Below, piece by piece: positions 17,354-26,556 of a stretch of DNA of 64,000 bases (within the stretch, counting starts at the first letter, position 1; the number at the start of each line of letters is the position of its first letter). Position numbers and translations under genes: made by a program. Source of the DNA: AP-15 sp963799085 (GTDB lineage Bacteria; Pseudomonadota; Alphaproteobacteria; ATCC43930; CGMCC-115725); assembly GCA_963799085.1 (NCBI GenBank), contig CAWCWA010000001.1:186001-250000 (forward strand), in the 5' to 3' direction. The notes beneath the pieces were generated by a model. It searched no databases, had not been told where the DNA came from, and worked only from the letters and a program-made list of their open reading frames with translations.

Positions 17354-18682
17354 ATGGCCATCGCCCCACGCCACAACCGCCGTCCGAGCATCGACATCTG
17401 GCCGGGCTTCGTCGACGCCCTGTCCCAGCTGTTGATGCTGATCATTTTCCTGCTGCTGGTGTTCACCGCCGGGCAGTTCTTTCTGTCGGCGGCCCTGTCG
17501 GGCCGCGACCAGGCATTGCACAAATTGCAGCGTCAGGTCGACGAACTCGCCAATCTCCTGGCTCTTGAACGGCAGACGAGCGACGAATTGCGGCTGGGTT
17601 CGGCGCGGCTCTCGGCCGAGTTGAAGAGCGCCCAGGCCGAGCGCGACCAGCTGACGACCCGGGTGGCAGAACTCGCCGCCAAGGCGGATGCGGAGGCCAA
17701 GCGCGCCGATCAGGCCACCGGGCAACTGCGCGACGCCAATGCGCTCGTCAGCGCCGACAAGGACAAGATCGAACTGCAATTGCGCCAGATCGAAAGCCTG
17801 CAGCGCGACATCGACGCGCTGAAGACCGTGCGCACCGAACTCGAAGCCAAGGTCGCCGCCCTGTCGCCACAGTCCGACACACAGGCCTTGCGCGACCGGA
17901 CCAAGGAACTCGAAGCAAAGCTCGCCAGCGAAGAGGAGAAAACCTCGCTCGCGCAGAAGGAGATCGACGCCCGCGACATCCGCCTGCGCGACCTCGGGGC
18001 GCAGGCGGACCAGACGCAGCAGGCGCTCGCCTTGGAAAAGGACATCAGTCGCAACGCGCTGGCACAGGTCGATCGGCTCAACACCCAGGTCGCGGCGTTG
18101 CGCGAGCAGCTGGCGCGGATCTCGGCGGCACTCGACCTCTCCGAAACCAAGGTCAAGCAGCAGCAAGGGCAGATCGTCGATCTCGGCAAGCGGCTCAACA
18201 TGGCGCTCGTCAGCAAGGTTGAAGAGCTCGCGCGCTACCGCTCCGAGTTCTTCGGCAGGCTGCGCCAGATTCTGGGCGACCGGCCCGATATCCGGATCGT
18301 CGGCGACCGCTTCGTCTTTCAGTCCGAAGTCCTGTTCGCGCCGGGCAGCGCCGATCTCAGCGATGAGGCAAAAAAGGACCTGATGCCGGTGGTCGCCGCC
18401 TTGAAGGAGATCTCGGACAAGATTCCGCCCGACATCAATTGGATCCTGCGGATCGACGGCCATACCGATAAGCGGCCGATCGCCAATTCCCAATTCCCGT
18501 CGAACTGGGAATTGTCCACCGCCCGCGCGTTGTCGGTCGTGCGGTTCCTGATCGAGCAAGGCATTCCGGCCACACGGCTCGCGGCCGCCGGATTTGCCGA
18601 CAAGCAGCCGATCGATACCGACGACACACCCAAGGCCTATCGCCGCAACCGCCGCATCGAATTGAAGCTGACCGAGGGCTGA
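17354..18682 (+). CDS. Peptidoglycan-binding OmpA/MotB-like protein with long coiled coil (stator B-type)
   Basis: A 442-residue protein with one membrane helix near residues 18-45 (GFVDALSQLLMLIIFLLLVF, the position of the MotB plug helix and its Asp), then about 240 residues of heptad-rich coiled coil, then an OmpA C-domain (about 310-440) with 'VLFAPGSADLSDEAKK', 'RIDGHTDKRPI', 'NWELSTARALSVVRFL' and 'NRRIELKLTEG'. MotB and TolR have short linkers, so the long rod is distinctive. It would reach far into the periplasm. Operonic with the stator A-type gene. Confidence 0.88.
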   Translation: MAIAPRHNRRPSIDIWPGFVDALSQLLMLIIFLLLVFTAGQFFLSAALSGRDQALHKLQRQVDELANLLALERQTSDELRLGSARLSAELKSAQAERDQLTTRVAELAAKADAEAKRADQATGQLRDANALVSADKDKIELQLRQIESLQRDIDALKTVRTELEAKVAALSPQSDTQALRDRTKELEAKLASEEEKTSLAQKEIDARDIRLRDLGAQADQTQQALALEKDISRNALAQVDRLNTQVAALREQLARISAALDLSETKVKQQQGQIVDLGKRLNMALVSKVEELARYRSEFFGRLRQILGDRPDIRIVGDRFVFQSEVLFAPGSADLSDEAKKDLMPVVAALKEISDKIPPDINWILRIDGHTDKRPIANSQFPSNWELSTARALSVVRFLIEQGIPATRLAAAGFADKQPIDTDDTPKAYRRNRRIELKLTEG

Positions 18683-18878
18683 GCGCGCGGCCCCAAGCGG
18701 CGGTCTCGATCTTTCAGGCAGCGTTCATCGCCGCGTGCTATCAACCGCTCATAACGGCATCGCTGGAATGCGAGCGGGGAGGTCCGGGAAGTATTTCCCT
18801 GACGGTGCATCGCCGCGAACCTTTGGAAATGCTCCGGCTGGTCCGGATCGTCACCGACTTCCTCGATGGAGACTCGAC

Positions 18879-19172
18879 ATGCGCAGTCTGGTATTGGGGT
18901 TTGCACTCCTATTAGGTCTGGCGGGCCAGCAATGGGCCTCCGCCGCCGAGCCCGCCTCGGCTTCCGCATCCTCGCCGGCGGTTCTGACTCGGCTCGCCGC
19001 GACCGGCCAGTTCAACGGTCTGTTCGCCAAATTACGGCTGAACCCGCTGGTAAAGGCCCAGGCCAAGGAGTGCGCCGACGAGGGCGAAAGCTGTTCTTCG
19101 AGCGAGGAATGCTGCTTCGGGCTGCGCTGTACCGGAACTCCGCAACAATCGACCTGTGCCGAGGAAGACTGA
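18879..19172 (+). CDS. Small secreted cysteine-rich protein with inhibitor-cystine-knot spacing
   Basis: A 97-residue protein. Residues 1-23 are a signal peptide (hydrophobic LVLGFALLLGLAG, cleavage after ASA). A 45-residue Ala/Ser-rich and helical spacer follows. The C-terminal 34 residues hold all six cysteines in the order C-x6-C-x5-C-C-x4-C-x8-C (ECADEGESC, ECC, LRC, STC). This C-C-CC-C-C arrangement is the framework of knottins such as omega-conotoxins and spider toxins and of Dickkopf-like domains. A GGAG site lies eight bases before the ATG. The gene follows the stator-like pair on the same strand, with its own roughly 196-base upstream gap. Function unknown. Confidence 0.75.
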   Translation: MRSLVLGFALLLGLAGQQWASAAEPASASASSPAVLTRLAATGQFNGLFAKLRLNPLVKAQAKECADEGESCSSSEECCFGLRCTGTPQQSTCAEED

Positions 19173-19193
19173 GCGGCAAACCCGGTTCGGGCG

Positions 19194-20444
19194 TCAATCA
19201 AGAACGATTCTGGTCCCGGTTGCCCCGTTCAACAGACGCTTCAGGTGGAAACTTACCAGCTGGTCCTCGCTATGCTGCCCGAGTAGGGCGGCAAAGGCCG
19301 GCATCGCCATCGGGTCCTCGGCTTCGAGCTTGGCGAAGGCGTCGAGATAGGCCGCCGTCGCCGCTTCCTCGTAAACCGCCGGCGGCAACGGCTCGAACGC
19401 GCGCAGCGGTTCGCTGCGGCCGCGCAATAACAGATCGCCGACCGGCCGACCCTTGAAGTCGGGAGCACGGCCGACGACACTGTCGCCGACGCAGATGCGG
19501 GTGCCGAGCTGCTTGTTCGCCGATTCGAGCCGAGCGGCGATGTTCACCGTGTCGCCATAGGCGGTGTAGTCGAAGTAATGGCCGCTGCCGAAATTACCGA
19601 CGATCGCCGGCCCGGTGTTGAGGCCGAGACGAGTCGAGCCGAGGGCGACGCCTTTCTCCAACCAGCGCCCGCGGAACTTCTCCGAACTGGCGTCGAGTTG
19701 GAGCGCACAGGCGACGCCGCTGGCCGCATGGTCGGGCTGCTCGGCGGGCGCCCCGAACAGCACATGCATCGCATCGCCGATGATCTTGACCACGGTGCCG
19801 CCATGGGCAAAGACGATTTCGGTCATCTCCCCCAGATAGTCGTTGAGCAGCGGCGCGATGATCTCGGGCTCGAGGGTCTCGACCAGCGAGGTAAAGCCGG
19901 CGATGTCGGTAAAGAGCGAGGTGATCTCGCGCCGCTGGCCGCCGAGATCGACCGCTCCGGGGTCGCTCGCCAGACGTACCGCGAGGTTCGGCGAGAAATA
20001 GCGCGACAATAATTCGTGCGCCCGTTCGGCGGCGGCCTGCCGGCGCCTGGCTTCGCGCAGCCGCCCGATATGCTGCAAGGTCTTGTTGATCGTGGTCTCA
20101 AGGTCGGCAAAGTCGATGGGCTTCGTCAGGAAGTCAAAGGCGCCGCGGTTCATCGCGGTGCGGATGTTGGCCATATCGCCATAGGCCGAGACGATTACCG
20201 TCGACAGCGGATCGTCGGTTTCCTGGATCTTCTGCAGCAGGGTCAGCCCGTCCATGCGCGGCATGTTGATGTCGCTGACGATCATGTCGACGGCGCCGTT
20301 CTTGCTCAGCACCTCGAGCGCCTCGGCGCCGTCGCGGGCGAACAGAAAATTGACCTCGCCATCGCGAATCTTGCGGCGAAAGCGTTGCTGCACCAGAGTT
20401 TCGAGATCGGGCTCGTCATCGACGACAAGGATTGTCGCGGTCAT
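19194..20444 (-). CDS. Receiver domain - adenylate/guanylate cyclase fusion
   Basis: A 416-residue two-domain response regulator. Residues 1-125 form a CheY-like receiver with acidic pocket D10/D11, phosphoacceptor D58 (MIVSDINMPRMDG) and 'LTKPIDF' Lys. After a helical linker, residues about 170-380 form a class III cyclase: 'TSLFTDIAGFTSLVE' (metal Asp), 'VVKIIGDAMHVLFGAP' (second Asp) and 'YTAYGDTVNIAARLESA' (transition-state residues). Phosphorylation by the neighbouring kinase would control cyclic nucleotide synthesis. Start and the kinase stop overlap as ATGA (20441-20444), so they are translationally coupled. Confidence 0.92.
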   Translation of the reverse strand: MTATILVVDDEPDLETLVQQRFRRKIRDGEVNFLFARDGAEALEVLSKNGAVDMIVSDINMPRMDGLTLLQKIQETDDPLSTVIVSAYGDMANIRTAMNRGAFDFLTKPIDFADLETTINKTLQHIGRLREARRRQAAAERAHELLSRYFSPNLAVRLASDPGAVDLGGQRREITSLFTDIAGFTSLVETLEPEIIAPLLNDYLGEMTEIVFAHGGTVVKIIGDAMHVLFGAPAEQPDHAASGVACALQLDASSEKFRGRWLEKGVALGSTRLGLNTGPAIVGNFGSGHYFDYTAYGDTVNIAARLESANKQLGTRICVGDSVVGRAPDFKGRPVGDLLLRGRSEPLRAFEPLPPAVYEEAATAAYLDAFAKLEAEDPMAMPAFAALLGQHSEDQLVSFHLKRLLNGATGTRIVLD

Positions 20445-22510
20445 GCCGGTTCCTCGGCGGCGGCCCCGGCGCTGATCCTTGGCAGGGTGACGATGAATTC
20501 AGTGAAGGCCCCCTCCTCCGATTCGACGGCAAAGCCGCCGCCGTGCTGCTTGACGACGATATCGTAGCTCAACGACAGGCCGAGGCCGGTCCCCTCACCG
20601 GCGGGCTTGGTGGTAAAGAACGGGTCGAAGATCTTTGCCCGCGCCGCCGCGGGAATGCCGGTGCCGTTGTCGCGAACGCGGATTTCGACCCGGTCGCCTA
20701 GCGCGTGGGTGGCGACCGACACGGTCGGCGCATAATCGGCGTCGCCGGCGCGCCGGCGTTGACGGACGGCGTAAAAGCCATTGGCGAACAGGTTCAACAG
20801 AACTCGCGACATTTCCTGCGGGTAAAGATCGAGCGCGCCAGCGGAGGGATCGAGATCGCGTTCGAGGGTGACGTTGAAGTCCGGATGTTCGGCGCGGGCG
20901 CCGTGAAAGGCGAGGTTCAAGGCTTCCTCGACCAGAGCGTTGACATCGGCCTGGCGCCGTTCGCCCGAGCCAGTGCGCGAATGCATCAGCATGTTCTTGA
21001 CGATGCTGTCGGCGCGCCGGCCGTGCTCGGCGATCTTAGCCAAATTGCCGTTCAGCAGGCCGATTAAATCTTCTATCTCCGCGCGCGCGTGGTCCGAGAG
21101 CGCCGCCTTGCCGCCAGCCAGCGCTTCCTGCAATTCCTTGGTCAATTCGCTCGACAATTCGGCGAAATTGTTGACGAAATTGAGCGGGTTCTTGATCTCG
21201 TGGGCGATACCGGCGGTCAGTTGTCCGAGTGCCGCGAGTTTTTGCGTTTCGACCAGGCGATCCTGGGCCTGGCGCAGATCGCCGAGCGCCTTTTCGGCCG
21301 CGAGCCGCGCCTCGCGGGCGGTGTGCTCGCTCGCCTGTAACGCTTCGGTGCGCGCCTCGACCTTGGCTTCGAGGGTGTCGTGGGATTCCTGTATCTTGGC
21401 CGCCATCTGGTTGAAGCGCTCGGCGAGGATCTCGATTTCGTCCCCGGTATGGATTTCGATCGGCCCGCCGCGCTCGCCCGAGCCCAACCGGTCGGCGCCG
21501 TCCTGCAGCCGGCGGATCGGCACAACCATGCGCCGCGCGAGCAGGGCGCCCAGCCCGGCCGCCATCAGCAGACCGAGCACGAGCAGTCCCGCCATGCGAT
21601 AGAGCGCGGCATAGACCGGCGCCAACGCCTCGCGGAGCGGCAGCTCGACAAAGACGATCCACTCGAGCCGCGGCACCGGTGCGTACGATGTCAGCACTTT
21701 GGCGCCACCCGGCAGTTCGGTGATGTGCGAGTCGGTGGCGTTCGGGTCGCCGTGCAGGCTTGCCAAGGCGGCGGCAACCTGCGGTCGGCGCGACCAGTCG
21801 GTATCGCGCAACACCAGGCTGAGGTCCGGATCGGCGATCAATCGGCCACGCCGATCGACGACAAAGGCGTAGCCGCCCTGCCCAACCTGCATCGAAGTGA
21901 CCAAATCCCAGATGAATTTGAGGTTCACCTCGACCAGGGTGACGCCGGCCTGTCGCCCGGCATGCGCCACCGCGATCCGCATATAGGGCTCCGATTGATT
22001 GCGGAACTCGACCGGGCTGAACCACACGCCCTTGGCCTCGGCGGCGATAAAGCCGGGATCGGCGGAATAGTCGGCGCCGCCGGCGACCAGATCGGGCGCG
22101 GTGCGCGACAATTTCAGCTGCTCTCTGCCGACGCCGTCGATCTCGGCGACCGACGTGATCGCCGGCACCACGCGCAACAAGCGGATGAAATCGTAGCGCC
22201 GCTGATCGAGCGGCAGCGCATCCCATTGCGGCAACGTCGTCCAACCGATCTGGTGCTCGATCTCGGTGACGAATTCCTCGATGCGAAAGGCGGCGTCGCG
22301 GGCTTTTTCGAGCTGGATAGCGAATGCCGTGCGCTCGGCGGCGCGATAGCCGAGCCACATTTCGAGCGCGCCGTCGACTGCCAGGACCAAACTTACCAGG
22401 CCGACAAAGGCAAGACCGAGCTTGAGCGCGAGACCGAGCCGCCACGGACGCCGCGCGTGTCGGCCCGCGGTTGCGGTCAAATCGGCGACGGCATGACGTC
22501 CGGCGAACAC
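20441..22510 (-). CDS. Sensor histidine kinase with Cache-like domain
   Basis: A 689-residue membrane kinase. A first membrane helix lies near residues 28-48, a periplasmic dCache-like sensor follows (about 60-295, with 'GQGGYAFVVDRRGRLIADPD'), then a second helix (MAGLLVLGLLMAAGLGALLA), a HAMP domain, a coiled coil, and a dimerisation region with 'LTAGIAHEIKNPLNFVNNF' (phospho-His). The ATPase has 'VLLNLFANGFYAV', 'VRDNGTGIP' and 'GTGLGLSLSYDIV'. It is translated just before the cyclase and 15 bases after a solute-binding protein gene, so the three probably act together. Confidence 0.92.
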   Translation of the reverse strand: MFAGRHAVADLTATAGRHARRPWRLGLALKLGLAFVGLVSLVLAVDGALEMWLGYRAAERTAFAIQLEKARDAAFRIEEFVTEIEHQIGWTTLPQWDALPLDQRRYDFIRLLRVVPAITSVAEIDGVGREQLKLSRTAPDLVAGGADYSADPGFIAAEAKGVWFSPVEFRNQSEPYMRIAVAHAGRQAGVTLVEVNLKFIWDLVTSMQVGQGGYAFVVDRRGRLIADPDLSLVLRDTDWSRRPQVAAALASLHGDPNATDSHITELPGGAKVLTSYAPVPRLEWIVFVELPLREALAPVYAALYRMAGLLVLGLLMAAGLGALLARRMVVPIRRLQDGADRLGSGERGGPIEIHTGDEIEILAERFNQMAAKIQESHDTLEAKVEARTEALQASEHTAREARLAAEKALGDLRQAQDRLVETQKLAALGQLTAGIAHEIKNPLNFVNNFAELSSELTKELQEALAGGKAALSDHARAEIEDLIGLLNGNLAKIAEHGRRADSIVKNMLMHSRTGSGERRQADVNALVEEALNLAFHGARAEHPDFNVTLERDLDPSAGALDLYPQEMSRVLLNLFANGFYAVRQRRRAGDADYAPTVSVATHALGDRVEIRVRDNGTGIPAAARAKIFDPFFTTKPAGEGTGLGLSLSYDIVVKQHGGGFAVESEEGAFTEFIVTLPRISAGAAAEEPA

Positions 22511-22524
22511 GAAACACCGATCCC

Positions 22525-23508
22525 TTATTGGATTACATCGTCGGCGCGGGCGAGCAGCGAGGGCGGGATCGTCAGGCCGATCCGCTTCGCGGTTTCAAGA
22601 TTGATCGCCAGCACAAAGCGGCTTGGCGTCTCGAGCGGCAATTGGCCCGGGTCAGCGCCGCGCAGGATACGCCAGGAGAGTTCGGCGGCGCGGTCGAACA
22701 TTTCGGCGACATCGGGGCCGTAGGACATCAGGCCGCCCTCCCGCACCAGAAAATCGTATTCGTAGATCGCTGGAAGTTTGTGTTCCGCAGCGAAGTCGAT
22801 GACCCGTTTGCGGTTCAGCATCGTCAATACGTCGCTGACCATCAGGATCGCGTCGGGCGGCTTCTGCATCATTACCGCAAACGCCGTCTCGAAATCGTCG
22901 GGCGCGCGCACGCCGAGCGATTTAACCGTGAGGCCCAGACCCTGCGCCTGCGTCTCCGCGGCCTTGTAGCGCAGCGACATGCCCAGATCCTCGGCGTTCC
23001 ACAGCATCGTCACGCGATGCACGCTAGGCAACGCCTCCTGCAACAGGGCAAGGCGCTTGCCCGAGAGTTCGGCCGCGACCTCGGAAAGACCGGTCACATG
23101 GCCGCCAGGGCGGGCAAAGCTGGCGACAAGGCCGTCCGCGACCGGATCGCCCGCCCGCACCACGACGACGGGAAGGCTCGCATGGTCCTTGGCCGCGACG
23201 GCCGCGGGGTAACCCGAAGTCACGATCAGGGCTACTTTGCTCGCGACCAGCTCGTCGACCAGTTGTGGCAGGCGGTCGAGACGACCGTGCGCGGCCCGTC
23301 GTTCGAAGGCGAGGTTGCGGCCCAGCACGAGGCCATGCCGGGCAAAGCCGCGAATGAGCCCGGCGGCGAACGGGCTCTGGTCGGTCGGATCGGCCCCGAC
23401 GGAGAGCAAGCCGACGCGAGCAATCTGCGGCGAATTCTGCGCCGATGCTCTGGTCGAGACGATCGCCATGGCGAGAACCAGAGCGACAATAAAGCTCGAC
23501 AATTTCAT
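22525..23508 (-). CDS. ABC-type periplasmic substrate-binding protein (PF04392-like)
   Basis: A 327-residue exported protein: signal peptide MKLSSFIVALVLAMAIVSTRASA, then the periplasmic fold of the PF04392/TrpX group ('ARVGLLSVGADPTDQSPF', 'ALIVTSGYPAAVAAK', 'VVVRAGDPVADGLV', 'ARPGGHVTGLS', 'AIYEYDFLVREGGLMSYGP'). There is no permease or ATPase gene next to it. Instead it precedes the Cache-type kinase by 15 bases, so it may present a ligand to the kinase rather than import it. That is inference from position only. Confidence 0.88.
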   Translation of the reverse strand: MKLSSFIVALVLAMAIVSTRASAQNSPQIARVGLLSVGADPTDQSPFAAGLIRGFARHGLVLGRNLAFERRAAHGRLDRLPQLVDELVASKVALIVTSGYPAAVAAKDHASLPVVVVRAGDPVADGLVASFARPGGHVTGLSEVAAELSGKRLALLQEALPSVHRVTMLWNAEDLGMSLRYKAAETQAQGLGLTVKSLGVRAPDDFETAFAVMMQKPPDAILMVSDVLTMLNRKRVIDFAAEHKLPAIYEYDFLVREGGLMSYGPDVAEMFDRAAELSWRILRGADPGQLPLETPSRFVLAINLETAKRIGLTIPPSLLARADDVIQ

Positions 23509-23657
23509 TTAACTGCCTTGGAGCGTCCGCGCGTCGCGACCATACGACCGGGCGTCGGCGCGACCAAGCGGTGTGTTTGACAAGACGCCGTGATCGGCGA
23601 GACTGCCATAGGGTGGTTGCCGGATCCTTTCCACCTTGAAAGCGCCGGAGTGAAACG

Positions 23658-25151
23658 GTGACCGGATCGGCCTATGTCCTGGCGATCGACCAGGGAACGA
23701 CAAGCACCCGCGCGATCCTGTTCGACGCGTCGGGGCGGATCCGTTCGAGCGCCCAGATCGAGCTGGCCCAGCATTATCCGCGGCCCGGGTGGGTCGAGCA
23801 TGACCCGGAGGAGATCTGGCAGAGCGTCGTTGCGACCTGCCGGGAGGCGGCCGCGGCGGCCGATGGCCCGATCGCCGCGATCGGCATCGCCAACCAGCGC
23901 GAGACGACGGTGTTGTGGGAGCGCGCAACCGGCCGTCCGGTGGGGAACGCGATCGTCTGGCAGGACCGCCGCACCGCCGACCTCTGCGCGCGCTGGCAGG
24001 CGACGGGCTCGACGACCTCGTGGCGGCGAGACCGGGCTCGTCATCGACCCCTATTTCTCGGCCTCAAAGTCCGCTGGCTGCTCGATTGCGTGCCGGGGCT
24101 GCGCCGGCGCGCCGCAAGGCCGGCGAGATCGCCTTCGGCACGATCGATAGCTTTCTTGCTGTGGCGGCTCTCCGGCGGCAGGCGCGCACGCGACCGATGT
24201 AACCAATGCCGCGCGCACGATGCTGTTCGACATCACGCGCCTTGAATGGGACCGCGAGCTTCTCGACGCGTTCGGTATCCCGGCGCGCGATATTGCCGGA
24301 AGTGCTCGACTACCGGCGCCGATTACGGCGCGCACCGCCCCGGACTTTTCGGCGACGAGATTCCGATCGCCGGGATTGCCGGCGACCAGCAGGCGGCGCT
24401 CCTCGGCCAGGGCTGCTTTGAGCCGGGCATGATCAAATCGACCTACGGCACCGGCGCCTTCGCGCTCCTCAATATCGGCGCCGAGCCGGTCCGGCTCGCG
24501 CCACCGGCTGCTGACGACGATCGCCTACCGCCTTGCCGGCGGGACCGCCTATGCGCTCGAAGGCAGCATTTTCGTCGCGGGAGCAGCGGTGCAATGGCTG
24601 CGCGACCGGCTCGGCATCATCGCCGGCGCCTCTGAAAGGGCTGCACTTGCGGCCCGCGCCGATCCGCGCCAGCGCCTCTATCTGGTGCCGGGCTTCGCCG
24701 GGCTCGGCGCGCCCTATTGGGCGCCGCAGGCGCGCGGCGCGCTCATCGGGCTGACCGCTGATTGCGGCCCGGCCGAGATCGCCCGCGCCGCTCTCGAAGC
24801 GGTCGGCTACCAGACGCGCGATCTCGTCGAGGCGATGGCGGCGGATACCGGCATGCGCCGTGCCGCGCTGCGGGTCGACGGCGGCATGGCGGCCAGCGAC
24901 TGGACGATGCAGTTTCTCGCCGACATCCTGCCGGCCGAGGTCGAGCGCCCGGCCTCGGTCGAAACCACCGCCTGGGGTGCGGCTTATGTCGCCGGGCTGA
25001 TGCGCGGCGTCTATCCCGATCCCGAAGCGAGGCCGCGCGGCGGCGGCCCGCGCGCCGGTTTACGCCGCAAATGGCGCCAGCCGAGCGCGAGGAGCGTTAT
25101 GCCGGCTGGCGTCGCGCGGTCGCCGGCGTGCTTGCCGCGACGCCGGCCTGA
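23658..25151 (+). CDS. glpK: Glycerol kinase, several indels
   Basis: GlpK phosphorylates glycerol to glycerol 3-phosphate. The GTG start gives 'VLAIDQGTTSTRAILFD' (FGGY ATP-binding motif), 'WVEHDPEEIW', 'GIANQRETTVLWER', and in other frames 'TGLVIDPYFSASK', 'GTIDSFLLWRLSGG', 'ATDVTNAARTMLFD', 'IAGIAGDQQAALLGQ', 'KSTYGTGAFALLNIG', 'LLTTIAYRLAGG' and 'DGGMAASDWTMQFLADIL'. Frames change at least six times between 24000 and 24500. Adding a base at 24000/24001 and 24030/24031 and removing 24181, 24311 and 24491 restores canonical motifs. Total length (about 498 codons) is normal, so the gene is probably intact in the organism. Confidence 0.85.
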
Positions 25152-25167
25152 TCCCCGGAGAAAGCCG

Positions 25168-26097
25168 ATGACACGCATGGAAGAATGGCCGAGCCTGCCG
25201 CTTGCGGAATGGCGCGAGACTTGCGCCACGCTGCACCTGTGGACGCAGGTCGTCGGCAAGATCCGCCTGGCGCAGGCGCCGCCGGTCAATCACTGGTGGC
25301 AGGTGCCGCTCTACGTGACCAGCCGCGGTCTGACCACCTCGCCCATTCCCTACGGCGGCGCGCAGCTTTCAGATCGATTTCGATTTCATCGATCATCGCC
25401 TGGCGATCGTGCCAGCGACGGGGCAATGACGGGCTTGCGCGCTGCGGCCGCTCGCGGTCGCCGATTTCTATGCCGAGGTGATGCGCCGGCTGCGCGCGCT
25501 CGGTCTCGACATCCGGATTTGGACGACGCCGGTCGAAATCCCCGATCCGATCCCGTTCGAGCAACGACCGCGACCACGCCGCCTACGACCCCGAATACGC
25601 CAACCGCTTCTGGCGGGTGCTGGCGCAGGCCGACCGGGTCCTTACCGTGTTCCGCGGCGCGCTTTCTCGGCAAGGCGAGCCCGGTGCATTTCTTCTGGGG
25701 CAGCTTCGACCTGGCGGTGACGCGGTTTTCCGGCCGGCGCGGCGCCGCCGCATCCGGGCGCGCCCAACATCGCCGACCGGGTCACCCGCGAGGCCTATTC
25801 GCACGAGGTCAGCAGCTGCGGTTTCTGGCCGGGCGGCGCCGGGTTGCGAGCAGCCGATCTTTTATGCCTACGCCTATCCGCAGCCGGCCGGGTTTCGCCG
25901 AGGCCGCCGCGTCCGCCCGGCCGCGGCCTATTACAGCCCGCGAATTCGGCGAGTTCATCCTGCCCTACGAGGCAGGTGCGGCAGGCGCCCGACCCCGACC
26001 GGGACTTGCTCGGTTTCCTGCAGACCACCTACGAGGCCGCCGCCGATCCGGGCCGAGTGGGACCGCGCCAGCGCTGGAGCGCGGCGCCGCGACGTGA
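25168..26097 (+). CDS. DUF5996 family protein, many indels
   Basis: The true protein reads MTRMEEWPSLPLAEWRETCA... with 'VNHWWQVPLYVTSRGLTT', 'FQIDFDFIDHRL', 'ALGLDIRIWTTPVEI', 'YDPEYANRFWRVL', 'ASPVHFFWGSFDLAVTRFSG', 'REAYSHEVSSCGFWPGG', 'GEFILPYEAVRQ' and 'LLGFLQTTYEAAAD'. This matches DUF5996, about 300 residues, function unproven. About ten single-base changes break it; extra bases fit at 25361 (or 25360), 25441, 25561, 25661, 25741, 25841, 25941, 25971, 26051 and 26091, and one is missing at 25410/25411. Correcting 26091 places the stop at 26095-26097, overlapping the next start as GTGA. Confidence 0.75.
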   Translation: MTRMEEWPSLPLAEWRETCATLHLWTQVVGKIRLAQAPPVNHWWQVPLYVTSRGLTTSPIPYGGAQLSDRFRFHRSSPGDRASDGAMTGLRAAAARGRRFLCRGDAPAARARSRHPDLDDAGRNPRSDPVRATTATTPPTTPNTPTASGGCWRRPTGSLPCSAARFLGKASPVHFFWGSFDLAVTRFSGRRGAAASGRAQHRRPGHPRGLFARGQQLRFLAGRRRVASSRSFMPTPIRSRPGFAEAAASARPRPITAREFGEFILPYEAGAAGARPRPGLARFPADHLRGRRRSGPSGTAPALERGAAT

Positions 26098-26412
26098 ACC
26101 TGTTTGCCCGACTGCCCGACGCGAGCGCCGGCGAAGCCGTCGAGATCTTGCTGCGCCGCCCCGGTCTGCGCATCGAGCGGATCGTGTCGCGAGGGCCAGG
26201 CAAGCCCGCCCGGACTTCTGGTACGACCAGGCGGAGGGCGAATGGGTGCTGCTGCTGGCCGGCGCCGCGGCCCTGCGCTTCGCCGACGAGGCCGAACCGC
26301 GCCGGCTCTCCCCCGGGCGATGCCGTGGACATCGCGCCGCACCGCCGCCATCGCGTCGAATGGACCGATCCGGCCGCGCCCGACCGTCTGGCTCGCGGTC
26401 TTTTACGATTAA
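26094..26412 (+). CDS. Cupin domain protein, two indels
   Basis: About 105 residues: 'LFARLPDASAGEAVEILLRR' then a single cupin fold with 'EGEWVLLLAGAAALRF' (motif 1 region), 'LSPGDAVDIAPHRRHRVEWT' (motif 2 with His) and 'VWLAVFYD'. Small cupins of this type bind metals or sugars. The GTG at 26094 overlaps the DUF5996 stop. Frame breaks lie at 26190/26191 (missing base) and 26211 (extra c); fixing both gives 'IERIVSREGQASPPDFWYDQ'. The partner gene is unknown in function. Confidence 0.65.
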
Positions 26413-26556
26413 GGAACCTCTTCTCTATGGCGGGCTCATGTCACCGGCAACATCGTTAATGCTGCAGTGCCGCATTGACGGCATTGCGGCGCGCCCATAA
26501 GGTCCGCCGCGGGACACGGCCCCCCAACGGGTCGCACTATTCTGCGAGGGATAGAA

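Noticed and set aside
16176..18682. Zorya-type antiphage system (ZorA/ZorB)
   Set aside because: The A/B architecture is similar, but no ZorC, ZorD or ZorE-like gene is nearby and the pair sits among housekeeping genes rather than in a defence island.
23658..26412. Programmed frameshifting or a decaying pseudogene cluster
   Set aside because: There are too many shifts, in both directions, without slippery sites, and they share a ten-base phase; full domain content remains. An artefact is simpler.
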